A stretch of 20,628 bases of DNA, from contig BFEA01000623.1 in assembly GCA_003427395.1 (NCBI GenBank), positions 670,458-691,085 on the forward strand. The letters are read 5' to 3'. A model generated the notes under the pieces. It searched no databases. It had not been told where the DNA came from and saw only the letters and a program-made list of their open reading frames with translations. The stretch comes from Chara braunii. Its lineage: Eukaryota > Streptophyta > Charophyceae > Charales > Characeae. This document shows positions 17,699 to 20,628 of this stretch, one piece after another; the stretch's first letter is position 1, and every line of letters begins with the position of its first letter. A program made the position numbers and the translations under genes.

Positions 17699-18265
17699 TG
17701 GTTCGTGATCGCCGCTTACCTGGCACCGGCGACATTGTTACTTGGTGCACTGACGATGCTTCATGTGCAGTAAGGATACTTTGCCGCTGGTTTATGTGAG
17801 TGCGGCCTAGGTGGAGAGGCCGGCGGCTGGAAGACTATGGCGACAGCGTGGGAGCTGTGGCGACAGCGGATGTATGTATGATGATGAGAGTAAGCTGACG
17901 TGGCATTTTGGATGAGGTGGCACTGCATTGCGTTGTGGGTGGTACCGAGGCTATTGACCGGTCATCGAAATGCACGTCGGCCCAATTGGTGAGAAATCTG
18001 TGGTTGGGGGCAGCTATCTCCAGGTACGTTGTTCCCATTCCTTATCTACCCTCTCAATCTCTTCTTACCGTGAGGAAGTGAGTGCAACTTGAGTGTCCTC
18101 TCTTTGGTGAGGACTCGTGTGCACTCTACCTTGAGAGGAGCACGGGTCATGGTCACCATGCCAACCCATGGGAGAGTAGCACACGCAGGCCATGCCGCTT
18201 TGTCCATGCGCTGATAGAAGGGGTGTGCGGACTGACCAGTACTACATAGACGCTTCCAGACCGTC

Positions 18266-18274
18266 TATAAATAT
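18266..18274 (+). promoter_or_regulatory. TATA box in leader of C
   Basis: TATAAATAT in CCGTCTATAAATAT, about 570 nt downstream of the PBS. The structured RNA block begins about 36 nt later, close to where a TATA-directed start would fall. Element A has the same arrangement. Confidence 0.55.
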
Positions 18275-18302
18275 TTCTGGTGGGGGTCTGAACTGTCCAC
18301 TG

Positions 18303-18384
18303 GCTGTGATCGTCGTCCTGATTGCGGCGTTAAAGAATTCCTGAGGACTCTCAGGGGCTGTCCTTAAATTGCCTCTTGATCAGC
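18303..18384 (+). ncRNA. Structured leader RNA block of element C
   Basis: GCTGTGATC (18303-18311) pairs with GATCAGC (18378-18384), 7 bp with a TG bulge. The inner hairpin TGAGGAC (18342-18348) pairs with GTCCTTA (18360-18366) around an 11-nt loop, with one G-T wobble. AAGAATTCCT precedes the inner hairpin as in A and B. Confidence 0.6.
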
Positions 18385-18398
18385 GAGATCAGTCAGAC

Positions 18399-18824
18399 GT
18401 AAGGCTCGTTGCACGCGAGGGTAAACAAAGGGCAGGACTGGTCATAAGCATACTTCTTGGGCACAGGGTTGGCTGTGGTTGCACACCTTAGACACTACCG
18501 CTTGAAGATGCTCATAGGTACGTTGGATACAGGGGAAAGGGATTCGAATTGTGAACTCAACTGAACATCACTACTTTACCCATTGTGCATACATCTGCTC
18601 ACAGTAGTCTATTTTTATTTTGATTAGTTGGTTGATAGACTGTTGAAACCTAACAGACAACCTAGAGTAGGACTGTAATCTACCATAGTCAGCTCTCCTC
18701 AAAGTTTCTGAACAGGACTAATCAGAATAGTAGTAGACTACATGTGTACAGTCTGTGTATGTGTTGTTGATGCCGCTTGATTGGGGTAACTCGCCGGACA
18801 GTAAATTATTTTAATTATTTTTAG
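18399..18824 (+). other. Candidate leader intron of element C
   Basis: Donor-like AC|GTAAGG at 18399 and acceptor-like TTAATTATTTTTAG ending at 18824 bound 426 nt. The stretch is AT-richer towards its end and contains TTTTTATTTTGATTAGTT, which is shared with A. The 8-mer GTCAGACG flanks it at 18392-18399 and 18830-18837. Removing it leaves about 83 nt between the structured block and ATG, close to the 75 nt or so in element B, which has no such segment. Confidence 0.45.
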
Positions 18825-18893
18825 AACCGGTCAGACGCATGCTGCTGCGGTAGGTCCCAAAGAGGACATTAGTGCAGACAGCGTTTCTAGCCC

Positions 18894-20622
18894 ATGAGTG
18901 GATCTGAGGGTGGGGAGGATAGATCTGACGATAGGAGGCAGACACGAAGGGATACCGGTAGGATACCCTTAGTGTTCCAGGTCCTACTACGAGGAGACGA
19001 AAGAAGACTAAGGGCCGAAGCTAGGGCCCGTAACCTAGAGACCGCAAGAGAAGCGACAAGAGTTGTAGAACGGTTGCTGGCAGCAGCAGCAGCAGCGAGC
19101 GCGGTAGCAATGGCTACCTCTGCAGCAACATCTACTGCGACCGCAACTGGTCAACAGACCAGCTCGCATGTTATCTCCAGTACGTCAGGAACTGGCACTA
19201 GTCAGACGGCGGGTTCGCAGTATAGCTCGCCGCCTCCATGCACCCGGGAGCAGATGGAACTCCAACAGGTAGAAAGGATTCGCTTGAGGCTAGAGGAGGA
19301 ACTTAAACAGGGTACTAAAAGAGAGAAAAAGATTAGAGACAGGATTGTCAGACGAGAGGGTAGGGAGGTAGACAAAGCTGCACTGGAGGAGTTAGATGAC
19401 TCGACCCTTAGTAATGCTGAAAAGATATTTAAGGCGAGCATCCTGTCCATGCACGCATACGTGGACAGTAAACTAGTTACAATCCAGGACACCTTGGACC
19501 AGATCCTGAATGCCATGCATAGGCCAGGAATCAGGCCAACAGCTTTACCATCGCTCTCATTCTCGGCGGTGACAGGTCCCTATGCCGCTCAGTCCAGACC
19601 ATCACCACGTAGTACATCAGCAACAGCTATGTCACAAACTATTGCTTCTTCATCTTCTAGTCCAAAGATTGTAGCTACACCACAGTAGCCACCTGTCCCG
19701 CCAGCGGGACAGCAATTACCTTGGTACCCCAACCCCCCCCTGAAACCACCTCCAACCTTCTCAGGAGACAAGAAGGATGAGGCTCTCGACACATGGTTGA
19801 GAACGGTGCCAGTGTGGGTGAGGGCAAAGAGGACATTGGTAGAGGAGGAAGTGATTACTGCTGCATCCTACTTAGAGGGTTCAACAGCTCGATGGCTAAA
19901 TGGATTAGTAGCTTCAAAGGGTTTCGGTAGAAACATGGGTGATTGGGCTCAGACCCACACCATAGAAAGCTTTATGGATTTAGTGGAGGCACGATGGCAC
20001 AACCCTCAGGAGGCACAGATTGCCACTGATGGGCTATTGAAACTTGACTCTAGGAAGTACAAGTCAATGTGAGAGCTCACCACGACCATGTTCTTAAACC
20101 ACCAGTACCTTTCCCGCTGGGAAAATAGTGGGCCTCGGGTAGGCGTCCGACCTTTGCAGCGGCCGAAACGAAACGACGGCCGCCGATCAGATTTATCAAC
20201 GGCAGTCGTCGTCGGGCCTGACCTCCGAAAATTCAGGCGCTTGGGAAAACTGCCAGTTTTCTCTATTTTCCCACTCGGGAAAGGTACTGGTGCTTTAAGA
20301 TGTCTTCTCACAGACATCAAGAACTTGTTAGCTAGAGTATCACACATTTGAGACATTCAACTAGAAGGCCCTAGACTTGGAGGCTACGTTGGGTGGTGCT
20401 CAAACCCCCACTACGAACGAAAGAAAGAAGGCTCCACAAGAGTGGAAAAAAACGAGTAGTAGATTGATGCTGGTTCATTCCACTGGGAATCAAACGGAGA
20501 TCGATGATGTTTCTGAACTTGTGGAGAGTGCAGAGTTTGACTGCGTGGAGAGTGCTGAGGGTAGCAACCTCGCCGCAGCAGTTAAGGCTAAGGCAGGTGG
20601 TCGCGGCAAGGGCGGTGAGTAA
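18894..20622 (+). pseudogene. gag: Element C gag with insertion
   Basis: Gag starts at ATG 18894 (MSGSEGGEDRSDD), conserved with A. Order: Arg/Glu-rich helix (ARARNLETAREATRVVERLL), an Ala/Ser/Thr-rich spacer with short GCA repeats, then a charged coiled coil (ERIRLRLEEELKQ). A TAG at 19686-19688 follows CAG, but the same frame continues through a Pro-rich linker into the capsid segment (LDTWLRTVPVWVRAKR, ASYLEGSTARW, EARWHNPQEAQIATD). TGA at 20070-20072 stands where A has an Arg (CGA-type) codon. An inverted-repeat element then interrupts the gene (20098-20294). A frameshift and a TAG (20362-20364) precede the tail (20377-20622) with AQTPTTNERKK and a Gly/Lys/Arg-rich end. The zinc knuckle would lie beyond the window. 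Confidence 0.85.
20094..20298. mobile_element. MITE-like element inserted in gag of C
   Basis: A 197-bp insert (20098-20294) between two TTAA copies (20094-20097, 20295-20298). Its terminal inverted repeats are 31 and 32 nt (20098-20128 and 20263-20294). They share CACCAGTACCTTTCCCG and TGGGAAAATAG and differ by one substitution and a 1-2 nt indel. It interrupts the capsid region that is continuous in element A. It has no coding signals of its own and holds two inner palindromes (GCGGCCG 20159-20165 with CGGCCGC 20177-20183; GAAAACTG 20245-20252 with CAGTTTTC 20254-20261). A TTAA target site suggests a piggyBac or Kolobok-type transposase source; a 3-bp TTA/TAA site (PIF/Harbinger) is the alternative. 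Confidence 0.85.
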
Positions 20623-20628
20623 AGGAGT

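Larger units (their letters stand above)
17699..18893 (+). other. Long leader of element C
   Basis: About 1.2 kb with no supported coding frame. From 17987 it aligns block by block with the A leader, including GTGGTTGGGGGCAGCTAT, TTACCGTGAGGA, GGTCACCATGCCAACCCA, the TATA box, the structured block, the intron-like segment and the final TGCTGCGGTAGG...TAGTGCAGAC before gag. A short imperfect repeat (TGGCGACAGCG twice) lies at 17839-17868. Confidence 0.7.
16557..20628 (+). mobile_element. Ty3/gypsy retrotransposon C, 5' part
   Basis: An element reading left to right and cut by the window end: 5' LTR, PBS, long leader and gag. Gag is homologous to A in its start, capsid segment (ASYLEGSTARW, EARWHNPQEAQIATD) and later region (AQTPTT). 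The leader is homologous to A over roughly 17987-18893. The LTR shares only blocks with A, so it is a sister subfamily rather than a recent copy. No pol is in view. A 197-bp inverted-repeat element interrupts gag. Confidence 0.9.

Noticed and set aside
1-20628. CRISPR array, operon or phage-type system
   Set aside because: There are no regularly spaced repeats with unique spacers and no bacterial gene order. Everything recognisable is a plant-type mobile element.

Overview
This window looks like repeat-rich nuclear DNA from a land plant or streptophyte alga. It carries three decayed Ty3/gypsy LTR retrotransposons of the chromodomain (chromovirus) type, microsatellites and a small non-autonomous DNA transposon. 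The basis is integrase/chromodomain pol proteins, zinc-knuckle gag proteins, TG...CA LTRs and primer-binding sites resembling the complement of plant initiator-Met tRNA. The gag style (long coiled-coil, Ala/Gln/Pro-rich N-termini) and near-balanced base composition make a charophyte such as Chara a reasonable guess, but that is inference. I see no bacterial-type operon, rRNA, convincing tRNA, CRISPR array or intact host gene.

Layout. Bases 1-55 are an (AG)n microsatellite. Element B (+ strand, about 360-7200) has a TTGAC-repeat array, a folded leader block (778-873), a gag broken by stops and frameshifts (978-2756), a remnant protease, RT (3130-4183), RNase H, integrase and chromodomain (to 6236), then a probable polypurine tract and 3' LTR-like tract with 31-bp tandem repeats. 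Element A (- strand, 7201-15413) is complete in outline: 5' LTR 14481-15413, PBS 14466-14477, leader, gag 13220-11464, protease 11461-10844, pol 10920-8168, PPT 8142-8132 and 3' LTR 7201-8131. Bases 15414-16556 are a spacer without a recognised gene. Element C (+ strand, 16557 to beyond the end) shows a 5' LTR 16557-17683, PBS 17687-17698, leader and gag. Its gag is interrupted by a 197-bp element with about 31-bp terminal inverted repeats between TTAA copies (20094-20298).

None of the three can be autonomous as read. A keeps a 777-codon open frame with a complete integrase DD35E triad and zinc finger. It has YLND in place of YLDD and has lost the RT segment carrying the first catalytic Asp. 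B keeps YLDD but is broken in many places.

The most interesting structure is in the untranslated leaders. All three share an approximately 80-95 nt block that folds as an outer stem (GCTG(TG)ATC with GATCAGC) around an inner 7-bp hairpin with a compensatory base-pair swap (G-C in B, C-G in A and C). In A and C this block begins about 30 nt after a TATAAATA box that lies some 600 nt downstream of the PBS, outside the LTR. It is followed by an intron-like segment of about 400 nt ending TTTTTAG, which B lacks. Together these look like a gene-style promoter, structured 5' end, leader intron and gag start inside the retrotransposon. The LTR tips of A and C also start with matching hairpins that differ by a compensatory change.
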